DNA from: Mycobacterium sp. 236(2023)
GTDB taxonomy: Bacteria; Actinomycetota; Actinomycetes; Mycobacteriales; Mycobacteriaceae
Assembly (NCBI RefSeq): GCF_029623955.1
Contig: NZ_JARSBP010000004.1
Coordinates: 1-64,000, forward strand
DNA: 64,000 nucleotides
Direction: 5' to 3'
A program made the position numbers and the translations under genes. A model generated the notes under the pieces. It saw only the letters and a program-made list of their open reading frames with translations, had not been told where the DNA came from and searched no databases. How positions within the stretch are numbered: the stretch's first letter is position 1; each line of letters begins with the position of its first letter. Shown piece by piece: positions 28,059-35,828 of the stretch.

Positions 28059-28967
28059 GTGACGGTGATCGACGTCGAATTCCGGTCCGGCACCGGGGCG
28101 TGCCGAGGATGGCACATGAGGGCGTCCCACGATCAGCTCGCCCAAACCCTGGGACGGCCGGTGCTGGTGATGGCCCACGGCGTGGGCGCGACCGCCGACA
28201 CTGGACTCCACCAGTTCGCGGAAATGCTGTGCGCCAGCGGTGTTGACGTGCTGGCCTTCGACTATCGCGGGTTCGGCCGATCGGGCGGGCACCCGCGGCA
28301 GTCGGTGTCGATGCGCGACCAGATCGAGGACTATCACGCGGCGGTGACGGCGGCCCGCCAACTCCCCGGCGTCGACGAGTTCCGTGTCGCACTCTGGGGC
28401 GTCTCACTAGCCGGAGGGCACGTGCTGTCGGTGGCCGCGCAACGCCCCGACATCTCCGCGGTAATCGCGCTGACCCCGTTGGTGGATGGGTGGGCCGCAG
28501 CGGTGCTCGCGTTGCGTCATCGCACGGTGTCATCGGTGGCGCGCTGCACCCTGGCCGGGGTGAAGAGCCGCATTTCGACCGCCCAAGGTGGGCAGCCGGT
28601 GACCTTCCCGATCGTCGCGCCACCTGGTCACGATGCAGCGATCAATCTGGGCGACGCCTATGAGCGCTATGTCTCGCTCGCCGGCCCGTCCTGGTGCAAC
28701 CAGATCGACGCGGCCATCGGTTTCGAGTTGCTGCGCTACCGCCCCACCCATCTGGCGTCGCGCATCCGGTGCCCGGTGCTGGTGCAGATCGGTGACCGTG
28801 ACCGCAGCGCACCACCGCAGGCGTCCGCGCGGGCGGCCGCGAAAGCCGCAGCGGAGGTACGTAAATACGACAGTGACCATTTCGACGTGTGGCCCGGCGG
28901 AACGCATTTCGACGAGGTGATGATCGATCAGCAGAGCTTCCTCACCGAACTGTTTGCCTCCAGGTAG
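28059..28967 (+). CDS. alpha/beta hydrolase
   Basis: The 302-aa enzyme has the oxyanion segment VLVMAHGVGATADTG (35-49), the nucleophile S116 in the elbow LWGVSLAGGH, an acid in QIGDRDRSAPP and a C-terminal histidine in the YDSDHFDVW / GGTHFDE region. It starts with a GTG 10 bp after the dehydrogenase stop. It has no signal peptide and should be cytoplasmic. It probably acts in the same pathway as the dehydrogenase and the thioesterase. Confidence 0.83.
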   Translation: MTVIDVEFRSGTGACRGWHMRASHDQLAQTLGRPVLVMAHGVGATADTGLHQFAEMLCASGVDVLAFDYRGFGRSGGHPRQSVSMRDQIEDYHAAVTAARQLPGVDEFRVALWGVSLAGGHVLSVAAQRPDISAVIALTPLVDGWAAAVLALRHRTVSSVARCTLAGVKSRISTAQGGQPVTFPIVAPPGHDAAINLGDAYERYVSLAGPSWCNQIDAAIGFELLRYRPTHLASRIRCPVLVQIGDRDRSAPPQASARAAAKAAAEVRKYDSDHFDVWPGGTHFDEVMIDQQSFLTELFASR

Positions 28968-29004
28968 CGCACACCCACGTCGCCCTTGACCCGGCGTGGA
29001 CGAT

Positions 29005-29751
29005 CTACTGAACCGCGGATTTGGTGGCGGTGACGGTCTGCGCCAAACCGCCGGTGTGCTGGTCGACGTCGAGGAAACCGCGGCTGCGCAAATGGTCGAC
29101 GATCTCGTCGCGGCCGAACATCCGGCATCCGCTGAACGCCTCCACCGCCTTGCTGCCCAGGTCGTCACGGTGACCCCCCGGCGCCAAGCTGGTCAAGATG
29201 ACAAGCCGGCCCCTGGGGCGCAAAACCCGGGCCATCTCGTCGAGTGCCCGGAACGGATCGTTGAACAGATACAGCGCCGCCAGGCAGGCCGCCGCCTCGA
29301 CGCTGTGATCGGTGAACGGAAGGTTCTCGGCGTCCCCGCGCAGATAGGCGACGTTGTCTCTGGCGTGATCGGTGCTGGCCACGCGAAGCATCTGATGGGA
29401 GGCGTCCACGCCGATGGCCAAGCCCGACTCGCCCACCGCGGCGCCGAACAGGCTCGTGAACAAACCCGGGCCGCACCCGATGTCGACCACCGTGGAGCCA
29501 GGTGTCAGTCTCAGCGCCGAGACGATGCGTGCGCGATCGTCAACCCGCGCAGGTGAGGTCGAATCGACGAACCGCCGAATCACCGTGCGCCCCAACTGGT
29601 AGACCCCTGAATACAAGTTCGTACGCATCAGCCGCTGAATGAACCGCCGCGTCGGCGGTTCCTCGTCACCGAGCAGATCGCCATAACCGTGGTCGGTGAC
29701 CTCCAGCGCAGCCGACCACGACGGGTTCAGCAGCTCCTGAGTCCGGTCCAT
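29005..29751 (-). CDS. class I SAM-dependent methyltransferase (cargo)
   Basis: From ATG 29751 the protein has 248 aa; the upstream in-frame ATG at 29802 adds 17 residues of low similarity to anything. Motif I is TVVDIGCGPGLFTSLFG. FTDHSVEAAACLAALYLFND and LRPRGRLVILTSL are motifs II and III of UbiE/Coq5-like enzymes. It converges on the alpha/beta hydrolase and is divergent from the membrane protein gene. The substrate is unknown; a small molecule or lipid intermediate of the cargo pathway is plausible. Confidence 0.83.
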   Translation of the reverse strand: MDRTQELLNPSWSAALEVTDHGYGDLLGDEEPPTRRFIQRLMRTNLYSGVYQLGRTVIRRFVDSTSPARVDDRARIVSALRLTPGSTVVDIGCGPGLFTSLFGAAVGESGLAIGVDASHQMLRVASTDHARDNVAYLRGDAENLPFTDHSVEAAACLAALYLFNDPFRALDEMARVLRPRGRLVILTSLAPGGHRDDLGSKAVEAFSGCRMFGRDEIVDHLRSRGFLDVDQHTGGLAQTVTATKSAVQ

Positions 29752-29866
29752 CGCCGCACCCGGGGGTATCTGTGGGGCCACTGGTGGCCACCTCCTCATC
29801 ATCGGCGATTTCAGCGGATACTGCCCGGTCGCATCGACTCGCCGACGGTACCAGGCGTTCGATAAA

Positions 29867-29884
29867 CGAGAATAGCCGTTCTAA
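29867..29884. promoter_or_regulatory. TetR-type operator, site 3 (weak)
   Basis: CGAGAA-TAGCCG-TTCTAA shares the AGAA-N6-TTCT core with sites 1 and 2 but lacks the outer GC/GC pair. It lies 116 bp upstream of the methyltransferase start. Confidence 0.4.
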
Positions 29885-30080
29885 TCAACGCATCTAGGAT
29901 TTCTCGAAATGCGGGCGACGTTCGCCGCCCAGCACCACCGGTTGTCCAGGCCGATCCATGCGCTTAATACCTGTATTCGAGCTCGGTTTCAACATCCCAC
30001 GGCGAGGTAACCGGGATTGTGCGCTCGGCACCCCGCTGACAGTTGACCGTTGCCTCGACAGACTGTGAGTGCTAGATTTT

Positions 30081-30098
30081 GCAGAACCGTCGTTCTGT
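30081..30098. promoter_or_regulatory. TetR-type operator, site 2
   Basis: GCAGAA-CCGTCG-TTCTGT matches site 1 (GCAGAA-N6-TTCTGC) at 11 of the 12 arm positions and has a self-complementary centre CAGAAC-CGTC-GTTCTG. It lies upstream of the membrane protein gene. Confidence 0.6.
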
Positions 30099-30162
30099 TT
30101 AGGGGGATGGTCGATTATCGCTCATTCGTCGTCGCGCAACGTGAGACCACGGTCATCGGGTT

Positions 30163-31053
30163 GTGACACGACTATCGGCATCTGCCCGGCGCGAGGCGCG
30201 CCCGGCCTTAAGGGAAGGACAGTCCTCAGTGCTCGAACAACATGACTTCACTCGGCCGGTGGCGCAACGGCGCGCACGCATCTATCTCGCATGCACCACG
30301 GTTATGACGGTAGCCATCATCTTCTTCGTGGTGGGTGTCGGAACCGGCTTCGTGCCGAACTCGCCGGCCGCCGCCTACATCGGGTCGATGTTCTTCGTCA
30401 CCCCGTTCTACGTCGCGTTGGCCACGGCGTGGTGGGGGGATGCCCCCGGCGAGAACCGGACCAAGCTGGAGAAGGCCAACGAGTTCCAGATGATCTGGTG
30501 CTTCATCGCCGCATTCGGCAGCGAAATCACCTGGGAACTACCGTGGCTCATCCTCGACGCCTTCGGGAAGATGGACCTCACCGCGGATGACCGTTGGGGG
30601 TACTTCTTCTACTTCTACAACCAGGTGGACACCCGCTACCTCAAGAGCGACCCCGCGCTTTACGGCATGGAACTCACCGTCGTCGGGCTGTCCCTTGTCC
30701 TTCTGTTCGCCGGCTGGAGAATCCGGAAGGCGGGCAACGGCGACATCGCCCAACGTATCCGCTTGCAGTGGTTGAGCTTCGCCTCGATGTCGGCGATGCT
30801 CACGATCTTCGTCGTCTACTACATGGGCGAAGTGCGCAACGGATTCGCCAACGTCCGCAAGGGATTCTGGGACATTGCCATCATCTTCATCTACGACAAC
30901 GTGGCCTGGCTGATTGCGCCCATCGTCTTGCTGCCGTTGGTCGCCGCGCAGATCGGCTACCTCTATCGCCGCCAAGCCCTCGAAAACGCCTCATCTGCAA
31001 CACCTCCTGCAGATGGGCGGCCCGCGGCGACGGCTGTAACCACAACGCGGTAG
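30163..31053 (+). CDS. multi-pass membrane protein, possibly EBP/EXPERA-like
   Basis: The 296-aa protein has at least five hydrophobic segments (VMTVAIIFFVVGVG, AYIGSMFFVTPFYVALATAW, MELTVVGLSLVLLFAGW, SMLTIFVVYYMG-type, and a C-terminal DNVAWLIAPIVLLPLVAA). The central SEITWELPWLILD recalls emopamil-binding/EXPERA membrane proteins, but I am not certain of this. The GTG at 30163 gives the listed length; a GTG at 30229 preceded by AGGGAAGG is at least as likely and gives 274 aa. It probably belongs to the TetR regulon (site 2 upstream). Confidence 0.65.
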   Translation: MTRLSASARREARPALREGQSSVLEQHDFTRPVAQRRARIYLACTTVMTVAIIFFVVGVGTGFVPNSPAAAYIGSMFFVTPFYVALATAWWGDAPGENRTKLEKANEFQMIWCFIAAFGSEITWELPWLILDAFGKMDLTADDRWGYFFYFYNQVDTRYLKSDPALYGMELTVVGLSLVLLFAGWRIRKAGNGDIAQRIRLQWLSFASMSAMLTIFVVYYMGEVRNGFANVRKGFWDIAIIFIYDNVAWLIAPIVLLPLVAAQIGYLYRRQALENASSATPPADGRPAATAVTTTR

Positions 31054-31190
31054 CGAAGCCCCGTCGCAACTTCGGGCCGAGGACCGGCACGCCTCGATCC
31101 GAGGTTGCACTCCCCGTTGACCGTGCACCGCCGGTATGCCCGCCTGACGATCCGGCCGCCCCTGGCCCACACCCTCATCAGGAGCCCACG

Positions 31191-31805
31191 ATGGTGGTCA
31201 ACCAACGACTGAGCGCCCGTCGCGAACTTTCGCACGACCACAGCCGAGCAGCGCCCACAAAGCACCGCACTAGCCGAAGTGCGCTACGCCAATCCGCAGC
31301 GGTAGCGGTCTCTTGCGCGGTCGTCACCGGCCTCTCAATCGCACCAGCACCCCCCGCATCAGCGGACACCGTGCCACAAGGCGTCTACACCTACAGCGCG
31401 TCAAACGGTGACACGGCGACATGGGACATATGGCCCAGCTGCGTGCCGGTCGTCGGCGACCTCCGCGAGCCATTGAACCTGCCGATTGGATGCGGCCTGA
31501 ACATCAGCACCTCCACCAGCCGCAGCGGGCGGGCCCGCTTGAGCGGAGGACGGTGGCAGTTCATCGACGACAACTACATGGGCCTCACCTGCCCCGACGG
31601 CACAACCGCCTCACTGCTCACCACCTACCGATTCGACGGCGAAACCCTGCACGGAACCGCGTCAATATCCCAGAGCGGCGCGTGCGGGTCCCAACCCAGC
31701 CTCACCGAACAACCCTTCACCCTCACTTACACCGCACCACTTCCCGTGCCAGTCCAGCCCTACCCCCTGCAATGCGAGCCCGGCGGACTCAGACGCTGCA
31801 GCTGA
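31191..31805 (+). CDS. secreted protein with signal peptide
   Basis: The frame is open well upstream, but ATG 31191 with AGGAG eight bases before it is the natural start, giving 204 aa. A long n-region with several arginines is followed by a hydrophobic core (AAVAVSCAVVTGLSIA) and a likely cleavage after PPASA, near residue 57. The mature part contains paired cysteines (WPSCVPV, IGCGLN, GLTCPDG, SGACGS) and resembles small mycobacterial exported beta-rich proteins. Function is unknown. Confidence 0.72.
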   Translation: MVVNQRLSARRELSHDHSRAAPTKHRTSRSALRQSAAVAVSCAVVTGLSIAPAPPASADTVPQGVYTYSASNGDTATWDIWPSCVPVVGDLREPLNLPIGCGLNISTSTSRSGRARLSGGRWQFIDDNYMGLTCPDGTTASLLTTYRFDGETLHGTASISQSGACGSQPSLTEQPFTLTYTAPLPVPVQPYPLQCEPGGLRRCS

Positions 31806-31827
31806 ACCGACACAATCGAGCTAAGAG

Positions 31828-31856
31828 CTGTCTCGTCTCTAGAGAAAAGAGACACC
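31828..31856. repeat. 29-bp near-palindrome, copy 2 (right edge of cargo, by the resolvase)
   Basis: The site begins CTGTCTCG and ends AGAGACACC, matching the site at 25226-25254 in 23 of 29 positions. Further TGTCTC hexamers at 31899, 31911 and 31925 and a GAGAC at 31955 form a cluster upstream of the resolvase start, as expected of a multi-subsite res region. Confidence 0.6.
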
Positions 31857-31968
31857 TTTAGCGTCCGCAACACGCCACCACATAGCCCCAGGTCGCGCTG
31901 TCTCATTTCCTGTCTCACACCGCGTGTCTCTAATCCTTGATGTCAGAGTCCAATGAGACGGTAGGGGA

Positions 31969-32565
31969 GTGGCAGCACTTCTCGGATATGCCCGTGTGAG
32001 CACCGCGGGCCAAGACCTTGATCCGCAACTGGCCGCACTTGCGGCCTAGGGCGTCGAATCAGATCACATCTTCACCGACAAGCTCTCGGGCGCGGTGAAC
32101 ACTGAACGGCCGGGCCTGGCGGCGCTGTTGCACTACGCCCGTGAGGGTGACGCTGTTGTCGTCACCGCCATCGACCGACTCGGACGCTCCGTCGCCGAAG
32201 TCACTCGCACCATCGCAGAGTTGGGTGAGCGTCGAATCCTGTTGCGCGCCTTACGCGAGGGCGTAGATACCGGCACGCCGACCGGCCGGGCGGTGGCTGC
32301 CATCATGGCCACCCTTGCCGAACTGGAACTCGAACTCGGCCGCGAGCGCCGCGCAGCTTCCCGTGAATCCAGGCGAGCCCGTCGCCTACCGGCCACCAAG
32401 CCCGCCAAACTCACCCATGAGCGACAGCAACAGCTCCGTCGTCTCGCCGAGACTGGAGAACCCATTCACGAACTCGCCCAAGCGTTCGGAATCAGCCGAG
32501 CGACGGCGTATCGGTATCTCTCCGCGCCCGTAGACAGCCATGCTGTGAAGGCCGGCGGGGGATAG
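31969..32565 (+). pseudogene. serine resolvase/invertase with in-frame TAG
   Basis: From GTG 31969 the frame reads an N-terminal resolvase segment with LLGYARVSTAGQDLDPQLAA (catalytic serine S11), then a TAG at 32047-32049. It continues in the same frame with IFTDKLSGAVNTERPGLAAL, the AIDRLGRS helix and a C-terminal helix-turn-helix (AQAFGISRATAYRYL). Without the stop it would be a normal protein of about 198 aa. A restart at 32095 would lack the catalytic serine, so the gene is probably inactive. Confidence 0.85.
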
Positions 32566-32571
32566 GTCGAC

Positions 32572-33852
32572 TCAGCCCGCGCCATCTCTCAGGTCATTTG
32601 GAGAGTCTGCGAGCAGATCGGCAATAGCGATCGCTTCGGGCATAGTCCACGTCGATGCCTCGTCAGCAAGAATCTGCATCCACGACGGCGCTTCAGCGGT
32701 TGCGCGGTCAGCGGCATCTGCTCGTACCTTGAGCGCCAAGATCCCGACCCGAACCAGCACGGGAACGTTGAGATGTCTCACTGCCAGGATTGTTTCGCCA
32801 GCAATACCCGCGGCCACTGTCTTCGACAGCGTGGCCGCACCAGCCACGGCATGGGAGGCAAGCAGCATCTCGGTGCGCTTGGCTGCAGCCGCCGTGGAAA
32901 GCCGGGGACTGCCTCCGTCGCAATAGGCCATCAAATGTGTGTGGGTGCGAATGATCAGTTCGGTGGCAAACATGCCGAGACCAGGGGTAAGCACTCCCGA
33001 GCGCAGGTTCAAACCGTCACCAGAGTTTGTTCCTGCATAGGCCTCGTGGGCGAATTTCCGTAGGTCTCGGTCTGGCATGTCGTAGAGGAGCGACCAGCCA
33101 GGGAGGGGAAGGCTCATAGGCGTGACGAAGTCTGCTGCCCAGTGCTTGAGTAGCAACGCGGCTGCAAGATGGAGCTCCGTTGCCTGAACGAACGGCAGAC
33201 CAGAACGGGTTGTGGTCACGACTGCGGCGATGCGCTCGCCGTCTTCCCACACGGTGCCCCTGAATGTGCCGGAGCGGATCTGGTTGAGTCCTTCGAGGAA
33301 GCGGCCGATATCGTGGCCGGCTGATCGCACTCGGTGGGCGGGTCCCCCGAACTTTGGTCCGGTGTAGTCGATGGGCAGGCGCGCTGCCTCTTTCTCCCAT
33401 CTACGGAGAAAGTCGGTCCTTTTCAGCCAAGACAGGCCACCCAGAACGGCCGAATCGATCTGATGGTCGTAGAGGTTCGCGAGGGCGCCGAGAAACCCTG
33501 CGATACCGACGACGGCGAAATCGCTGGGCTCCCAGTCAATTCGCTGCGCTGACCGCCATGTTGTGAGTTGCTCGGCGGCGACGGGATCAATCATGTCGTT
33601 TAGATCGGCCTCACCCCATGCCTCGGCCGGGCGGCGCTCGCGGTTGTGCTCAGTGATCGCGGTGTAACTGAGGGCAGTTGGCGCCTGCGACACACGCTTT
33701 GCTAGTTCATGATCCAGCGGTTGTCCGGCCAGGGCCGCCCTCGCCAGCGCCTCAACGTCGTCGAGATCTCGCCCCAGGGCGTCAAGGTTCTCCACGAAAT
33801 CAGCGTCGACCACCAACTTTGGGTCGCCACTCTCACTGCGGTCGGCGCTCAT
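32572..33852 (-). CDS. uncharacterised 426-aa partner protein of a two-gene operon
   Basis: I do not recognise this family. The protein is mixed alpha/beta with a central His/Arg-rich stretch (GPAHRVRSAGHDIGRFLEGL), a hydrophobic segment (FAVVGIAGFLGALANLYD) and several conserved-looking aromatic positions. There is no signal peptide. Its ATG overlaps the stop of the 413-aa membrane/coiled-coil gene by 4 bp, which indicates strict co-expression and probably a joint function. It ends 7 bp from the convergent resolvase remnant. Confidence 0.7.
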   Translation of the reverse strand: MSADRSESGDPKLVVDADFVENLDALGRDLDDVEALARAALAGQPLDHELAKRVSQAPTALSYTAITEHNRERRPAEAWGEADLNDMIDPVAAEQLTTWRSAQRIDWEPSDFAVVGIAGFLGALANLYDHQIDSAVLGGLSWLKRTDFLRRWEKEAARLPIDYTGPKFGGPAHRVRSAGHDIGRFLEGLNQIRSGTFRGTVWEDGERIAAVVTTTRSGLPFVQATELHLAAALLLKHWAADFVTPMSLPLPGWSLLYDMPDRDLRKFAHEAYAGTNSGDGLNLRSGVLTPGLGMFATELIIRTHTHLMAYCDGGSPRLSTAAAAKRTEMLLASHAVAGAATLSKTVAAGIAGETILAVRHLNVPVLVRVGILALKVRADAADRATAEAPSWMQILADEASTWTMPEAIAIADLLADSPNDLRDGAG

Positions 33853-35090
33853 GCAGCTTCCTCGAGGTCATCAGCGAGAGCGGCAACCCCCTCAGCAAGC
33901 TTTTCCGCAGCACCCCGTTCGTCTTTGAGTTCTTCCATCTCGGCAAGGATCACTTGAAGATCGGCGTCCTCGGGGCCGGTAACCCGCTCAATGAGCTTGT
34001 CAGTGACAGCGCGGAAACGCGCCAGGCGGTCTTCGGCCTCTAGCCGCTTCTCCCGCTCTGCATCAACCTGCGCCTGTTTCGATTCGAGCTGGAGACGAAG
34101 TTGTTCGATCCGCTCACTGAGCGTCACCACAATTTTTCCCAGATTGTCGACACGCTCACGGAAGCTGACAATGACGGCCTTTGCGGCTTCCTCGTTGCCA
34201 TCGACATCACGCAAAACAAGCTGGGTGACGACGTGCAAACGTACGGCATCAGCCGCGACGCAGGCGAGAGTGATACCCGACATGCGACCACTGAGCGTTG
34301 CGGCACCTGCACCAGCGACACCGGTGAGTCCCGTAATCAGTGCCGCGCCGCCAGCCATACCGAAACCTCCCGCGGCGATCGACCCGCCGCCAAGGGCCGC
34401 CATGCCGGCAGTGGTCGCGACCGCGCCTGAATAGCCAAGGACGAGGGAACCGTAGATTCCTGCGATTGCGGGCGCGGCGAGCCCCCCGGTCAGTAGCCCC
34501 AGGCCTAGTCCTGCACCGGCCAAGAGCGCGTACTTCGTCCATGAACCCACCGACGACAACTTCTTGATTGCGTCCCTATAAGCGGTTTCCACAGCCGCGA
34601 GATCTTCGGGGTGCAGCTGGTCCAGGGCCTGATGAGCCTCAGACAGGGTTCTGGCTCGCACGCCGCTGTCCCACTTGCCCTCCACCCAAGGCTCGAAACC
34701 ATACAAATCGATCAGAACCAGCAGTGCCCGCGACCGTTTCGCGACCACACCTGAGATTTCCGGGCCTGCATCTTCGAGCGCCTCAAGATCTGGACCATCA
34801 CCAGACGCCGCAATTCGACGGACAACCTCAGCAACTGGATGCGACCAGACGTCTTCAGATCGGCTCTCAATGCCCTGGACTGCGGCTATGCGGAAGTTAT
34901 TTCGAATGTCCCGCTTTGCCGCGAGGTAATCTCCAGCCGACGCCGCGATATCGCGCTGCATCATCCGGTATTGCCATGCCGTCAGAATGAAGTCCTCGTC
35001 CGCCGAGAGCTCAAGCTTCTTTTGTACCTGCACACCGTCCACCGCCACCACGCTAACGGCACCCCACGACATCACAACCGTTTCCAACAT
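33849..35090 (-). CDS. glycine-rich membrane and coiled-coil protein, first gene of the two-gene operon
   Basis: The 413-aa protein has a soluble N-terminal half and a glycine/alanine-rich hydrophobic block at about 187-268 (AGAGLGLGLLTGGLAAPAIA and following). Its C-terminal part includes a long coiled coil at about 305-360 (including SERIEQLRLQLESKQAQVDA), and it ends in an acidic tail. Glycine-zipper hydrophobic blocks of this kind occur in pore-forming or membrane-inserting effectors. The 4-bp overlap with the 426-aa gene and the position in an element rich in defence genes make a membrane-acting defence pair plausible but unproven. An in-frame ATG at 35072 is an alternative start. Confidence 0.7.
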   Translation of the reverse strand: MLETVVMSWGAVSVVAVDGVQVQKKLELSADEDFILTAWQYRMMQRDIAASAGDYLAAKRDIRNNFRIAAVQGIESRSEDVWSHPVAEVVRRIAASGDGPDLEALEDAGPEISGVVAKRSRALLVLIDLYGFEPWVEGKWDSGVRARTLSEAHQALDQLHPEDLAAVETAYRDAIKKLSSVGSWTKYALLAGAGLGLGLLTGGLAAPAIAGIYGSLVLGYSGAVATTAGMAALGGGSIAAGGFGMAGGAALITGLTGVAGAGAATLSGRMSGITLACVAADAVRLHVVTQLVLRDVDGNEEAAKAVIVSFRERVDNLGKIVVTLSERIEQLRLQLESKQAQVDAEREKRLEAEDRLARFRAVTDKLIERVTGPEDADLQVILAEMEELKDERGAAEKLAEGVAALADDLEEAA

Positions 35091-35153
35091 CCGTCACCGC
35101 CATGGCCCTTCACGTCGTCAACGTTTGACGGCGGCCGAGCTACCCCGCAGTGT

Positions 35154-35175
35154 GTCTAAACCCGTCATTTTAGAC
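35154..35175. promoter_or_regulatory. inverted repeat upstream of the two-gene operon
   Basis: GTCTAAA-N8-TTTAGAC has perfect 7-bp arms. It lies 64 bp upstream of the 413-aa gene start and 126 bp upstream of the divergent exported protein gene. It suits an operator for a dimeric regulator. Confidence 0.5.
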
Positions 35176-35300
35176 CCACCCCTGTCACCTGCAGTGATTT
35201 GCCGGGTGTTATCTATAGGCAACAGACCTGCGGAAAGTCGCTATCTCGAATGCGCCCGCGGCGGTGGCCCGGTGTCACTTGCTCGCGATACCGTCGCGTC

Positions 35301-35828
35301 ATGACCATGGGGTACCGGCGGTCTCCGCGCACTGGGCTGGCCGTGGTGTCAGCAGCGTTGGTGATCGCCGCGGCCGCGGCAGTGACCAGCGGCCTGGCTC
35401 TGGCCCATCCGATGGAGCCCGCTCGTCACACCGTCAACGTCGTCGCACCCCCGCCGGCCACCTACAGCAGCAGTGAAACCGAAGCCGCGAAGGCGGCCGC
35501 CTGCACCGCGTGGGACCAAGTGGCGCGCTCGACGGCGTTGGCGAGCAGAGCTAGCGCCGCGTCGTTGGAGCAGAGCTGGACAAGCCCGGAGAGCCTCGCC
35601 GCATTGGCGACGGAGAAACGTACCGGTGCGGCTGCGGTTTCGTATCTGCGTACGCAGATGACTGACGCCACACCAGCGTCGACGGCGATACCGCTGCACG
35701 ATTGGATGGCGGCCAACATCGACATGTTGCACGCGTTGAACATGCGGCACTGGGACGAGGCCGCTCGCGAACTAGACCGCGGTAACGATGTGATCGATGT
35801 CATCACGGCCGAGTGCGGGTTGCGCTGA
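35301..35828 (+). CDS. exported or membrane-anchored protein preceding the ESX-type gene
   Basis: From ATG 35301 the protein has 175 aa with an N-terminal hydrophobic segment (LAVVSAALVIAAAAAVTSGLALA), so it is exported or anchored. The rest is a helical alanine-rich domain with two cysteines. Its TGA overlaps the ATG of the 811-aa protein (TGATG), so the two are translationally coupled. The family is unrecognised; in mycobacterial plasmids similar small exported proteins lie beside ESX-like secreted proteins. Confidence 0.7.
   Translation: MTMGYRRSPRTGLAVVSAALVIAAAAAVTSGLALAHPMEPARHTVNVVAPPPATYSSSETEAAKAAACTAWDQVARSTALASRASAASLEQSWTSPESLAALATEKRTGAAAVSYLRTQMTDATPASTAIPLHDWMAANIDMLHALNMRHWDEAARELDRGNDVIDVITAECGLR

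Larger units (their letters stand above)
29752..30162. promoter_or_regulatory. 411-bp divergent intergenic with two TetR-like sites
   Basis: This gap lies between the methyltransferase and membrane protein genes. No gene is seen. It holds two AGAA-N6-TTCT palindromes (listed separately) that resemble the operator near the cargo TetR gene. Confidence 0.5.
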
